DNA of 64,000 bases from CAWDZK01 sp963807005. GTDB taxonomy: Bacteria; Actinomycetota; Actinomycetes; JACCUZ01. A program made the translations under genes and the position numbers. The notes below the pieces were generated by a model. It was not told the origin of the DNA, made no database searches, and was given only the letters and a program-made list of their open reading frames with translations. The stretch lies in NCBI GenBank assembly GCA_963807005.1, contig CAWDZK010000003.1:1-64000 (forward strand). The letters are read 5' to 3'. Positions 52,830 through 61,382 of this stretch are shown here, in pieces. Within the stretch, counting starts at the first letter, position 1. Every line of letters begins with the position of its first letter.

Positions 52830-53897
52830 TCAGCCGGTGACGTCGTCCGGCGCACGCTTGGCGCGGGACGGCTGCACCCGCTTCGGCTCCCCCGGCATCT
52901 TCGGGTAGTCGGGCGGGTAGGGCATGTCGCCCAGGCCGTGGTCGCGCTCGTCCCGCTCGTACCACTCGAGCAATGGGGTCATGTCGTGGGCGACGTCGTC
53001 GATGGCGGCGTGCAGGTCGCCCTTGGCGGCGAACCGTGCCGGCATCGTGCGCACCGTGAGGTCGTGCGGGTCGGTGTCAGGCAGCTCGTCCCACTCCACG
53101 GGCGACGACACCGGTGCGTGCGGCAGCGGCCGCACCGAGTACGCCGAGGCGATGGTGCGGTCCCTGGCGTTCTGGTTGTAGTCGACGAAGATCGTCTCGC
53201 CGCGCTCCTCCTTCCACCACTTGGTGGTGACCCGGCCCGGCATCCGCCGCTCCAGCTCGCGACCGAACGCGATCGCCGCGTGCCGGACGTCGGTGAAGGT
53301 CCACCGTGGCTGGACCCGCACGTAGATGTGCACGCCTCGGTTGCCCGAGGTCTTCGGGAAGCCGCGCCAGCCCAGCTCGGACAGCACCTCGCGCGCCACC
53401 CCGGCGACCTCGACCGCATCGCGGAAGTCGGTGCCCGGCTGCGGGTCCAGGTCGATCCGCAGCTCGTCGGGGCTCTCGACGTCGGGCCGCCGGACCGGCC
53501 ACGGGTGGAACGTGATGGTGTTCTGCTGCGCGCACCAGGCGACCGTGGCCAGCTCCGTCGGGCAGACCTCGTCGGCCGTCCGGCCGCTCGGGAACGTGAT
53601 GTGCGCCGTCTCGACCCACTCGGGGGCGCCCTTGCTGATCCGCTTCTGGTAGAACGCGTCCGCGCCGCGACCGTCGGCCCGGGTGGCCAGCCGGACGCCC
53701 TCGTGCACGCCGCTCGTCCACCGCTCCAGGGTCACCGGACGGTTCTGCAGCGCCCGCAGGATCCCGTCGCCGACGGACAGGTAGTACTCCACCAGCTCCC
53801 GCTTGGTGATCCCCGGCTCCGGGAAGATCATCTTGTCGGGATTGGTGACCTTGACCGTGCGCGGGCCGACCGCGATCTCGACGAAGGGTGACGCCAT
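52830..53897 (-). CDS. LigD-type DNA repair polymerase/primase (PolDom, AEP family)
   Basis: The 355-residue stand-alone polymerase domain of bacterial end joining. Archaeo-eukaryotic primase motifs are visible: metal-binding IDLDPQPGTDF (DxD), SGNRGVHIYVRVQPRWTF, and IFVDYNQNARDRTIASAYSVRP, with the N-terminal VTNPDKMIFPEPGITKRELVEYY typical of LigD-pol proteins. It has no fused ligase or nuclease domain. It would fill gaps with ribonucleotides at breaks together with Ku, which is not in the window. ATG 53897 is preferred over one three codons earlier. It is divergent from msrB. Confidence 0.93.
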   Translation of the reverse strand: MASPFVEIAVGPRTVKVTNPDKMIFPEPGITKRELVEYYLSVGDGILRALQNRPVTLERWTSGVHEGVRLATRADGRGADAFYQKRISKGAPEWVETAHITFPSGRTADEVCPTELATVAWCAQQNTITFHPWPVRRPDVESPDELRIDLDPQPGTDFRDAVEVAGVAREVLSELGWRGFPKTSGNRGVHIYVRVQPRWTFTDVRHAAIAFGRELERRMPGRVTTKWWKEERGETIFVDYNQNARDRTIASAYSVRPLPHAPVSSPVEWDELPDTDPHDLTVRTMPARFAAKGDLHAAIDDVAHDMTPLLEWYERDERDHGLGDMPYPPDYPKMPGEPKRVQPSRAKRAPDDVTG

Positions 53898-53956
53898 GCC
53901 CAGCACGTTATCGGCTGGTAACGAATCGGCCCTCCGCCCGACATAGAGTCGTGAGC

Positions 53957-54397
53957 ATGTTCAAGAGGAGCCAGCCGACCGACAGCAGCCCGGGGAAGAC
54001 CTACGCCGTGCAGAAGTCCGAGGAGGAGTGGCGGGCCGAGCTGAGCCCGCAGGAGTACCACGTCCTGCGCGAGGCCGGCACCGAGCGGGCCTTCACCGGC
54101 GAGTACACCGACACCAAGGCAGTGGGCGTGTACAGCTGCCGGGCCTGCGGAGCCGAGCTGTTCCGGAGCGGCGCGAAGTTCGACTCGCACTGCGGCTGGC
54201 CATCCTTCTACCAGCCGAGCGAGGGCGACGCCGTCGAGCTGCTGGAGGACCACTCATTCGGCATGCGTCGCACGGAGGTCCGCTGCGCCCGGTGCGGCTC
54301 CCACCTCGGGCACCTCTTCGACGACGCCCCCCAGACCCCCACCGGTGACCGCTTCTGCATCAACTCGGTCTCGATCCGTCTCGAGGAAGGGCAGTAG
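53957..54397 (+). CDS. msrB: Peptide-methionine (R)-S-oxide reductase
   Basis: Repairs oxidised methionine in proteins. The 146-residue product has the structural zinc cysteines in YSCRACGAELF and VRCARCGSHLGH, the substrate-pocket GWPSF, and the catalytic cysteine at about 134 in DRFCINSVSI. The N-terminus has no signal, so it is cytoplasmic. ATG 53957 is chosen; the frame extends upstream through the divergent promoter region. Its last 144 bases are overlapped on the other strand by the PAP2 frame. Confidence 0.95.
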   Translation: MFKRSQPTDSSPGKTYAVQKSEEEWRAELSPQEYHVLREAGTERAFTGEYTDTKAVGVYSCRACGAELFRSGAKFDSHCGWPSFYQPSEGDAVELLEDHSFGMRRTEVRCARCGSHLGHLFDDAPQTPTGDRFCINSVSIRLEEGQ

Positions 54398-55210
54398 GGC
54401 GACCGTACGGCGCCACCACCACGGCCGGGTGTAGCGGATGTCCTTGGTGGCGATGTCGAACAGGATCACCGACTGCAGCAGCAGGCCACCGACCAGCGCC
54501 CCGCCGATCAGGTCGGTCAGCCAGTGGCTGCCGATGTAGAGGCTTGTGAGGATCGTCAGCAGCGTCAGCGCCGACCAGCACGCGGCGACCACGCGCGCGG
54601 GAGGGTTCTTCGCGTAGCGGATCATCAGGTAGACGATGACCCCGCCGGTCAGCACCATGTTCGACGAGTGGCCGGACGGGAAGATGATGTCCCCCTGCAG
54701 CACCGAGGGATCACCGGTCTCGGTCTGGCTGCGGCCGATGAGGATCTTCATCGCGCCGACGACGACGTTCAGCACGAGGAACGACATGGCCGCCAGGACC
54801 ACCGGCCGCCAGGTGCGGTGCTTCCTCGCGAACCAGCCCGCGACCGCGAGCAGGATCGGGACCAGCACCGAGCGCTGGCCCATCTTGTCGTAGATCCACG
54901 CGGCCTGGTCCAGCGACGGGAGCGCCTTCTGCCCGTCCCAGTCGTTGAGCCGGATGTCGATCTGGGTCAGCGGACCCTGCACGAAGATGTCGACGATCAC
55001 GTAGACCAGCGCCACCGTGAGCGCCACCGCGATCAGCCGGGAACGGGCACCGATCTGGTCCCGGATCCGGCGCCGGGTCACGACTGCGCCGGTGAGGCGG
55101 TCCACCCGGACCGCGACGCCGGCCGCGGCCGGCGGGCCCGGGTCCTGCGTCGGCTGGGGCAGGTCGGTCTCCGGTCCGTGGCCGTCGGTGCCGTGCGGGG
55201 ACGCGCTCAC
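54254..55210 (-). CDS. PAP2-family membrane phosphatase
   Basis: The 318-residue protein has five to six hydrophobic helices and the three PAP2 motifs: KILIGRSQTETGD (C1), FPSGHSSNM (C2) and LYIGSHWLTDLIGG (C3) with catalytic histidines. It would dephosphorylate a lipid phosphate at the outer membrane face. The last 48 residues, after WWWRRTVALLPFLE, are read antisense to the conserved end of msrB, so the natural stop may have been lost and the tail may be non-functional. The start is GTG 55210, 7 bases after the hemQ stop, so it belongs to the hemY-hemQ transcript. Confidence 0.88.
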   Translation of the reverse strand: MSASPHGTDGHGPETDLPQPTQDPGPPAAAGVAVRVDRLTGAVVTRRRIRDQIGARSRLIAVALTVALVYVIVDIFVQGPLTQIDIRLNDWDGQKALPSLDQAAWIYDKMGQRSVLVPILLAVAGWFARKHRTWRPVVLAAMSFLVLNVVVGAMKILIGRSQTETGDPSVLQGDIIFPSGHSSNMVLTGGVIVYLMIRYAKNPPARVVAACWSALTLLTILTSLYIGSHWLTDLIGGALVGGLLLQSVILFDIATKDIRYTRPWWWRRTVALLPFLETDRDRVDAEAVTGGGLGGVVEEVPEVGAAPGAADLRATHAE

Positions 55211-55217
55211 CGAACGC

Positions 55218-55919
55218 TCACGGCAGCGCTGCCACGAGCTCGCTGACGGGCTTGCGCCGCCCGGTGTAGAACGGCACCTCCTCGCGCACGTGCATCCGGG
55301 CCCGCGAGGCGCGCAGGTCGCGCATCAGGTCGACGATGCGGTGCAGCTCGTCGGCCTCGAAGGCGAGCACCCACTCGTAGTCCCCCAGCGCGAACGCGGC
55401 CACCGTGTTGGCGCGGACGTCGGGGTAGCCACGGGCCTGCTGGCCGTGCTCGGCAAGCATCGCCCGCCGCTCGGCGTCCGGCAGCAGGTACCAGTCGTAG
55501 GACCGGACGAACGGGTAGACGCAGACGTAGTCGCGTGGCTCCTCGTCGGCCAGGAAGGCCGGTACGTGGCTCTTGTTGAACTCTGCGGGACGATGCAGCG
55601 CCATGACCGACCACACGGGGTCGCAGGCCGCCCCGAGCCCGGTGCGGCGGAAGCGCGCGTACGCCTCCTGCAGGTCGTCCGAGTCGGGGGCGTGCCACCA
55701 GACCATGAGGTCGGCGTCGGCGCGCAGCCCGCTGACGTCGTAGGTGCCCCGGGTGACCACGTCCTTGGCGCCCAGCTGCTCGAACAGCCCATCGACCTCG
55801 GCAGCGAGCGCCGCCCGGTCGCGGGGCTGGCCGTCGAGACGGTCCCGCAGCCGGAACACGGACCACATCGTGTAGCGGACGACCTGGTTCAGGTCCCGCG
55901 CGCGGGGCTTCGTGCTCAT
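55218..55919 (-). CDS. hemQ: Coproheme decarboxylase (hydrogen peroxide-dependent heme synthase)
   Basis: A 233-residue member of the chlorite-dismutase superfamily that converts coproheme to heme b, the last step of the coproporphyrin-dependent pathway. Family features include RYTMWSVFRLRD, ADLMVWWHAPDSDDLQ, KSHVPAFLADEEPRDYVCVYPFVRSYDWYLLP and FALGDYEWVLAFEADELHRIVDLMRDLR. The ATG at 55919 overlaps the hemY stop by 4 bases. Context with hemY and hemE confirms heme synthesis rather than chlorite detoxification. Confidence 0.95.
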   Translation of the reverse strand: MSTKPRARDLNQVVRYTMWSVFRLRDRLDGQPRDRAALAAEVDGLFEQLGAKDVVTRGTYDVSGLRADADLMVWWHAPDSDDLQEAYARFRRTGLGAACDPVWSVMALHRPAEFNKSHVPAFLADEEPRDYVCVYPFVRSYDWYLLPDAERRAMLAEHGQQARGYPDVRANTVAAFALGDYEWVLAFEADELHRIVDLMRDLRASRARMHVREEVPFYTGRRKPVSELVAALP

Positions 55920-57355
55920 GGCTGCCATTGTCGCAGCACCTCGGCGGCCGCCTGCTGTCCGGATGCCACGCAGGCCGGGACACCCACGCCGTCGTACGGG
56001 GCGCCCGCCACGGCCAGGCCGGGCAGCCCCGCCAGCCCCGACCGGATGCGGGCCACCCGGCTGCGGTGGCCCACGGCGTACTGCGGCAACCCGCCGCCCC
56101 AACGGGTGACCCGCGCGTCGATCGGCGGGTCCGTGACGCCCAGGGCGTCGGCGAGGTCGGCGAGCACCAGGTCCACCAGCTCGGCGTCGTCCCGTTGCAG
56201 CACGCCCTCCTCCCCCAGCCGCCCGACCGAGGCGCGGACCAGGACCAGCCCGGGCGCCTGCTCGGCGTACCACCCCCACTTCGTGGAGGAGAAGGTCAGC
56301 GCCTTCACCGACCGCCCTTCGATCGGCGGCACCAGGAAGCCCGAGCCGGCCGGCCGCTGCGGGAACGCCGTCACCGGGAACGCCAGGGCCACCACGGCCA
56401 TCGAGGCGTACCGGATCTGGGCCAGGTCCGAGGCCACCGCGGCCGTGTGCGGGCGGAGCAGCCGGGCCGCGGGCGCAGCGGGGACCGCCAGCACGACCGC
56501 ATCCGCGTCGAGCAGCTCGGTGTCCCGCGTCGGTCCGACGAGCAGCTGCCACCCGGTCGGCGTGCGTCGCAGCTCGCGGACGGTGGCGCCGACGCGGACG
56601 TCCGCTCCGGACAGCGCGGCCACGGCGGCCGGCAGCCGCCCGACGCCGCCCCGCGGGGCGCCGAAGACGGCACCGGCGGCACCTGGCCTCGCGTCCGACT
56701 CCGCCCGGCTGGCGCGGGCGGCCGCCACCAGGGACCGTTGCCGGCGGGCGTACGTCGCCAGCTGGGGCACCGTGGCCGCCATGGACAGCTCGTCCGCCCG
56801 GCCGGCGTAGACGCCCCCGAGCAGCGGCTCGACGACCCGGTCGACCACCGCGCGACCGAGCCGGGCGGCCACGTAGCGCCCGACCGCGACGTCGTCGCCG
56901 TAGGCCGTGCGCGGCAACCACGAGTCCATCGGCACCCGGGCCAGCTCGCGGGCGGTGAGCAACCCGCTGGCGGCGAGCGCGCGGAGGTCGCTGGGCACGC
57001 CCATCACGGTCGCCCGCGGCAGCGCGTGCATCGCGCCCCGGCTCCACACGGCCGCCGTGGTCGTGGCGGCGTCCTCGAGGTCCGGCCCCAGCCCGGCCGC
57101 CCGGGCCAGCTGCACCGCCTCCGGCCGGCGCAGCAGCAGCGACTCGGCTCCCTCGTCGACCGGCACGCCGGCCAGCTCGCTGACCCGCAGCTTGCCGCCG
57201 ACCTGACCCGACGCCTCCAGCACGGTGACCCGCAGCGGGACCGGCGTCGGTGCACGGCGCGAGCCCTCGTGCAGCGCGACCGCCGCCGCGAGGCCGGTGA
57301 TGCCGCCGCCGACGACGACCACGTGGCGCGGCTCGGCGGGTCGGTCGTCGGGCAC
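55916..57355 (-). CDS. hemY: Coproporphyrinogen III oxidase (HemY/protoporphyrinogen oxidase family)
   Basis: The 479-residue FAD enzyme oxidises the porphyrinogen ring before iron insertion. The N-terminal dinucleotide fold reads RHVVVVGGGITGLAAAVALHEG; GKLRVSELAGVPVDEGAESLLLRRPEA and a C-terminal LPGLAVAGAPYDGVGVPACV FAD motif complete the family pattern. In actinobacteria this enzyme is the oxygen-dependent coproporphyrinogen oxidase; older annotations call it HemG. GTG 57355 is chosen, since the remaining upstream frame overlaps the divergent lipoprotein gene. It is coupled to hemQ. Confidence 0.93.
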   Translation of the reverse strand: MPDDRPAEPRHVVVVGGGITGLAAAVALHEGSRRAPTPVPLRVTVLEASGQVGGKLRVSELAGVPVDEGAESLLLRRPEAVQLARAAGLGPDLEDAATTTAAVWSRGAMHALPRATVMGVPSDLRALAASGLLTARELARVPMDSWLPRTAYGDDVAVGRYVAARLGRAVVDRVVEPLLGGVYAGRADELSMAATVPQLATYARRQRSLVAAARASRAESDARPGAAGAVFGAPRGGVGRLPAAVAALSGADVRVGATVRELRRTPTGWQLLVGPTRDTELLDADAVVLAVPAAPAARLLRPHTAAVASDLAQIRYASMAVVALAFPVTAFPQRPAGSGFLVPPIEGRSVKALTFSSTKWGWYAEQAPGLVLVRASVGRLGEEGVLQRDDAELVDLVLADLADALGVTDPPIDARVTRWGGGLPQYAVGHRSRVARIRSGLAGLPGLAVAGAPYDGVGVPACVASGQQAAAEVLRQWQP

Positions 57356-57414
57356 GGGCCAACCCTGGCAGATCGTCCCGGCCGCCCGTGACCGGTACTG
57401 CACCGTGACCCACT

Positions 57415-57459
57415 TGCGACCTGCCGGTCGGGAACCGTTCCCCGGGCAGGTGCGTCGCA
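57415..57459. repeat. Imperfect hairpin with the TTGCGACCTG core
   Basis: In the divergent hemY/DUF4349 gap, TGCGACCTGCC pairs with GGCAGG and TCGCA after a 4-base bulge, and the loop holds the small palindrome GGGAACCGTTCCC. It shares TTGCGACCTG with the long hairpins at 29.3 and 58.5 kb and may be a degraded third copy or a promoter-region operator. Confidence 0.4.
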
Positions 57460-57494
57460 GGGCAGTCCCGACCGCATCCCCAGGGGGTTCCCAC

Positions 57495-58499
57495 ATGACT
57501 GCCGCCACCGCACCGACCGCCGCCCGCCGCGCCGCGGGGGGTGGCTCGCGTCGGCGAGCCGTTACCGCAGTGGGAGCCGCCCTGCTGGTGGCCGCGCTCG
57601 CCGCCTGCGGCGGGGGCGCCGGGTCGGGCTCGGCCGGCGGAGCACAGGCCGCGGCCGACGCCACGGTGGGCGGACGCGGTGACGTCGCCGCCCCCGAGGC
57701 CTCCGGCGGGTCCGGCGGGTCCGGCACCGGGGACGGCACCGACGCGAAGGGCGGAACCGGGACGTCGACCGCGGCCCGCGTGCTGCCGAGCGACCGGGAC
57801 GTCGTCTACACCGGCTCGATCGCGGTGCGCGTGAAGGACGTCAGCCGGGCTGCCGACCGGGTCGAGTCGCTCGCGCTCGGTGTCGACGGGGTGGTGTTCT
57901 CCGAGCGGACGTCGACCGACCCGCGGCGACCGCGCTACGGCGAGGCGACCATGACGGTGCGGGTGCCGCCCTCGGCGTTCAAGCCGACGCTGGACGGCAT
58001 CGGCCGGCTGGGTCGCGAGCTCAGCCGGGAACGCAGCGCCGAGGACGTCACCACCCAGGTCGCCGACGTCGGCAGCCGCGTCCGCAGCCAGCAGCGCAGC
58101 GTCGACCGGGTGCGCGCCCTGCTCGCCCAGGCCAAGACGATCGGCGAGGTCGTCCAGGTCGAGGCCGAGCTGTCCCGGCGCGAGGCCGACCTCGAGTCGT
58201 TGCAGGCCCAGCTCACCAGGCTCGAGGACGTCACCTCGTTGGCCACGATCGACGTGCGGCTGGTCTCGCCGCAGCCGGCCCCGGCTCCCCGTGTGTACGA
58301 CTCGGGGCTGGGCTTCCTCTCCGGGCTGCGGGACGGCTGGGACGCGTTCGCCGGGATCGTGCTGGTGGCGCTGACCGTGCTCGGGGCCGTGGTCCCGTTC
58401 GTCGCCGCCGGCGCCGTGCTGTCGGTCCCGCTGCTGCTGGTCTGGCGGTCCCGCCGCCGGACCCCCGGCGCCCCGCCGTCCGCCACCGCCGACGCCTGA
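57495..58499 (+). CDS. DUF4349 lipoprotein
   Basis: The 334-residue product has a signal with lipobox LVAALAAC near residue 37, so it is probably anchored to the outer face of the membrane. A low-complexity Gly/Ser/Ala stretch follows (to about 95). The conserved DUF4349 core runs from VVYTGSIAVRVKDVSRAADRVE through a coiled-coil (about 190-250, QQRSVDRVRALLAQAKTIGEVVQVEAELSRREADLESL-type heptads) and ends with a transmembrane helix near 290-315. The family has no known activity. It is divergent from hemY. Confidence 0.88.
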   Translation: MTAATAPTAARRAAGGGSRRRAVTAVGAALLVAALAACGGGAGSGSAGGAQAAADATVGGRGDVAAPEASGGSGGSGTGDGTDAKGGTGTSTAARVLPSDRDVVYTGSIAVRVKDVSRAADRVESLALGVDGVVFSERTSTDPRRPRYGEATMTVRVPPSAFKPTLDGIGRLGRELSRERSAEDVTTQVADVGSRVRSQQRSVDRVRALLAQAKTIGEVVQVEAELSRREADLESLQAQLTRLEDVTSLATIDVRLVSPQPAPAPRVYDSGLGFLSGLRDGWDAFAGIVLVALTVLGAVVPFVAAGAVLSVPLLLVWRSRRRTPGAPPSATADA

Positions 58500-58510
58500 C
58501 CCCGAGAACT

Positions 58511-58583
58511 GCTCGTTTGCGACCTGAGCCCCCGACACGCGGGCGACACGCCGGCGGAACGGTGAGCCAGGTCGCAAACGAGC
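58511..58583. repeat. Long dispersed hairpin element, copy 2
   Basis: Perfect 16-base arms GCTCGTTTGCGACCTG / CAGGTCGCAAACGAGC enclose a 41-base interior containing CCCCCGACAC. It sits between the converging stops of the DUF4349 gene and hemE and is a likely bidirectional terminator. Its left half, read on the other strand, matches the right half of the element at 29316 over about 27 bases with one difference. Confidence 0.85.
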
Positions 58584-58612
58584 GGTCGTGAGGGGGTGGG
58601 AGAGGGTGGCTG

Positions 58613-59665
58613 CTAGCGGGTGCGGGCCGACTCGGCGTGCACCAGCTCGACGATCCGGGTGAGCACGTCGGGGTCGGTCTCCGGGATCACGCCGTGGCCG
58701 AGGTTGAACACGTGCCCGCGGGCCGCGCGACCGGCCGCCAGCACCGCGCGGGTGCGCTCGGCGACCACCTCCCAGGGCGCGAACACGATCGCCGGGTCGA
58801 GGTTGCCCTGCACCGAGCGGCCCGGCCCGATGCGCCCGGCCGCTTCGTCCAGCGGCAGCCGGAAGTCGACCCCGACCACCTCCGCTCCGGCCTCCCCCAT
58901 CAGCGCCAGCAGCTCGCCGGTGCCGACCCCGAAGTGGATCCGGGGCACGCCGAGGTCGCCGACCTCCCCCAGCACCGCGGCTGAGTACGGCAGCACGTGG
59001 GCCTGGTAGTCGGCGGCCGGCAGGGCCCCGACCCAGGAGTCGAACAGCTGCACCGCGCTCGCGCCGGCCAGCACCTGCGCCCGCAGGAACCCGGCGGTGA
59101 TCCGCGACAGCACGGACATGAGGTCCGCCCACAGGGGCGGGTCGCCGTACATCAGGGCCTTGGTGTGCTCGTGGTTGCGCGACGGGCCGCCTTCGACCAG
59201 GTAGGAGGCCAGCGTGAACGGGGCCCCGGCGAAGCCGATCAGGGGCGTCCCGCCCAGCTCGGCGACCAGCAGCCGCACCGCGTCGGAGACGTAGCCGACG
59301 TCGGTGCCGTCGAGGTCGCGCAGCTGGTCGAGGTCGGCCCGCGTCCGGATCGGCCGTGCCACCACCGGCCCCACCCCGGGCACGATGTCGAGGTCGACCC
59401 CGACCGCCTTGAGCGGGACGACGATGTCGCTGAAGAGGATGGCGGCGTCGGTGCCGTGCCGCCGGACCGGTTGCAGGGTGATCTCGGCGACGAGATCCGG
59501 CCGGGCGCAGGCCTCGAGCATCGGGATGCCCTCCCGGACCCGGCGGTACTCCGGCAGCGACCGGCCGGCCTGCCGCATGAACCAGACCGGCGTGTGCGGC
59601 ACCGGCTCACCGCGGCAGGCACGCAGGAACGGCGAGCCCGGCAGGTCCGGGTGCTGGGTCGTCAC
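58613..59665 (-). CDS. hemE: Uroporphyrinogen decarboxylase
   Basis: Removes four carboxyl groups to make coproporphyrinogen III. The 350-residue protein shows PVWFMRQAGRSLPEYR with the substrate-binding arginines, ILFSDIVVPLKAVGVDLDIVPGVGP with the catalytic aspartate, FAGAPFTLASYLVEGG, FDSWVG and VFNLGHGVIPETDPD. The GTG at 59665 overlaps the stop of the upstream EamA gene (GTGA). With hemY and hemQ on the same strand 1.3 kb further on, it completes much of a heme cluster. Confidence 0.96.
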   Translation of the reverse strand: MTTQHPDLPGSPFLRACRGEPVPHTPVWFMRQAGRSLPEYRRVREGIPMLEACARPDLVAEITLQPVRRHGTDAAILFSDIVVPLKAVGVDLDIVPGVGPVVARPIRTRADLDQLRDLDGTDVGYVSDAVRLLVAELGGTPLIGFAGAPFTLASYLVEGGPSRNHEHTKALMYGDPPLWADLMSVLSRITAGFLRAQVLAGASAVQLFDSWVGALPAADYQAHVLPYSAAVLGEVGDLGVPRIHFGVGTGELLALMGEAGAEVVGVDFRLPLDEAAGRIGPGRSVQGNLDPAIVFAPWEVVAERTRAVLAAGRAARGHVFNLGHGVIPETDPDVLTRIVELVHAESARTR

Positions 59666-60522
59666 CCCCCGATCCTGTCACCGGCCGCGATGAGGGCGAC
59701 GCCGGCGAGGGCGAGCGCGACGCCCACCGTCTGCAGCCGCCCGAGGCGCTCGTGGTGCAGGAACCGCGCCAGCAGCACCGTGACGACGGGGTACAGCGAC
59801 CCGAGTACGGCGACGACCGAGATCGCGTCGCGCCGGCTGGCCAGCCCGAAGGTGAGGTTGGCCGCCAGGTCGCCCACGCCGACCAGGGCGAGCGGACCCA
59901 GCTCGCGCGGCCCGAGCGCGACCTCCGAGCGGGGCAGCCCGCGCGCCAGCGCCGCCAGCAGGGCCAGGGTGAGCAGGCCGACCGAGGTCGCGCGCATGGT
60001 CACCAGCGTCATCAGCGTGCTCGACTGGCTGCCCTTCGCGATCGCCAGCAGCGCCACGCCGAATCCCACCGCCGCGACCCCGGCGAGCAGCACCGGCCGG
60101 GCACCGGCCCGGCCGGACAGCTCCGGACCGCTGGCCAGCACCACCCCGACGACGGCGACGACGATGCCGACCAGCTGACCGGGCGCCGGGCGGTCACCTT
60201 CCACCAGCCCCACGACCACCGGCACCACCACACCCAGCGCGGCGATCGGCGAGACGACTCCCATCGTGCCCGCGGCCAGCGCGGCGTAGAAGGACACCAG
60301 CCCGACCACGCCGGAGACCCCGGACAGCACCGCCCAGGGCAGGTAGCCGCGGTCGTCGCCGAAGGCGCCGGCCGCTGCGGCGACGACGAGCACCGAGACC
60401 AGCCCGGCTGCCTGGGAGACCCCTACGACGACGGTCGCCCGGCGGCGCCGGGACAGCGTGCCGCCGAGGAAGTCGGCCGAGCCCCACAGCAGACTCGACA
60501 GCAGGGCGAGGACGGCGGCCAC
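59662..60522 (-). CDS. EamA/DMT-superfamily transporter
   Basis: The 286-residue product has about ten hydrophobic helices in two EamA halves: LLSSLLWGSADFLGGTLSRR at the start, VSFYAALAAGTMGVVSPIAAL in the first half, and LASRRDAISVVAVLGSLYPVVTVLLARFLHHERL near the end. It is unlike the transporter at 7.7 kb in detail. It is coupled to hemE by a GTGA overlap, which could mean porphyrin or precursor export, but that is speculation. The start is GTG 60522, divergent from the DUF3000 gene. Confidence 0.87.
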   Translation of the reverse strand: MAAVLALLSSLLWGSADFLGGTLSRRRRATVVVGVSQAAGLVSVLVVAAAAGAFGDDRGYLPWAVLSGVSGVVGLVSFYAALAAGTMGVVSPIAALGVVVPVVVGLVEGDRPAPGQLVGIVVAVVGVVLASGPELSGRAGARPVLLAGVAAVGFGVALLAIAKGSQSSTLMTLVTMRATSVGLLTLALLAALARGLPRSEVALGPRELGPLALVGVGDLAANLTFGLASRRDAISVVAVLGSLYPVVTVLLARFLHHERLGRLQTVGVALALAGVALIAAGDRIGG

Positions 60523-60659
60523 CCGCGGAGGCTAGACGGTGCGGGCCGACCCGCACGACGGCGCTCCCCTCCCCCCGGTCCCGGCGGGTCCGACGCGCCG
60601 GGACGCGGGGGCTGGTGCGCCTCCCCGGCCCCCGGCCCCCGCCGACGTACGCTGCGGGA

Positions 60660-61256
60660 ATGGTCGCCCGCGGCGAGGTCGACGAGGTGCCGGAGGAGTT
60701 CTCCCGGGCTCTCGCGGAGCTCCGTGGCGCCCGGCCGCGCACGGAGGTGGTCCTGGAGGAGACCCCGGCGCCGCAGCGGCTGGCGCCGTACGCCGTGGCG
60801 CTGACCGCCGACGTGCTCGCCCCGCACGACCCCGAGACCGAGCTGGGCACCGGCCGGCTGGTGCTGCTGCACGACCCCGCCGGTCACGAGGCCTGGCAGG
60901 GCACCTTCCGGGTCGTCACCTACGTGCGGGCCGAGCTGGAGCAGGAGATGGCCTCCGACCCGCTGCTGCCCGGCGTGGGCTGGGCCTGGCTGACCGAGGC
61001 GCTGGACGCTCACGAGGCCGCCTTCTCCGCCGCCAGCGGCACGGTCACCCGGGTGGCGTCGGAGAGCTTCGGCGCCATCTCGGCCGAGCCGGCGTCCGCG
61101 CAGATCGAGATCCGCGCCTCCTGGACCCCGCTGGACGACACCTTCGGCGCCCACCTGCTGGCCTGGTGCGACCTGCTCTGCACCACGGCAGGGCTTCCGC
61201 CGGAGACGCCCGGCGTCGTCACGCTGCCCACCCGGCGGCGCTCGCCGAAGCGCTGA
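60660..61256 (+). CDS. DUF3000 protein
   Basis: The 198-residue protein matches the actinobacterial DUF3000 family: VDEVPEEFSRALAELRGARPRTEV at the start, then LAPYAVALTADV, GTGRLVLLHDPAGHEAWQGTFRVVTYVRAELE and GWAWLTEALDAHEAAFSAASGTVTRVASESFG. The family has no known activity but is consistently found next to hemE and a WhiI-like regulator in Streptomyces and relatives, the same order as here. The ATG at 60660 (MVARGEVDE) is chosen over an upstream one that adds proline-rich sequence. Confidence 0.9.
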   Translation: MVARGEVDEVPEEFSRALAELRGARPRTEVVLEETPAPQRLAPYAVALTADVLAPHDPETELGTGRLVLLHDPAGHEAWQGTFRVVTYVRAELEQEMASDPLLPGVGWAWLTEALDAHEAAFSAASGTVTRVASESFGAISAEPASAQIEIRASWTPLDDTFGAHLLAWCDLLCTTAGLPPETPGVVTLPTRRRSPKR

Positions 61257-61382
61257 ACCACGGCCTACTCCTACAGGTACGCCCTGTTCGGGCCGATGAC
61301 GGTCAGGACGGCGCGCAACGGCGCTGTCGATGCCCGCACACGTCCGAGCGCCCCAGCGGCCTGCAGCACGACGGGAGAGCCC

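Noticed and set aside
53957..54397. Possibility that msrB is broken by the antisense PAP2 overlap
   Set aside because: All MsrB zinc and catalytic cysteines are intact and the protein is full length; the oddity is in the PAP2 tail.
55218..55919. Chlorite dismutase
   Set aside because: Context with hemY and hemE and the actinobacterial layout point to HemQ, not chlorite detoxification.
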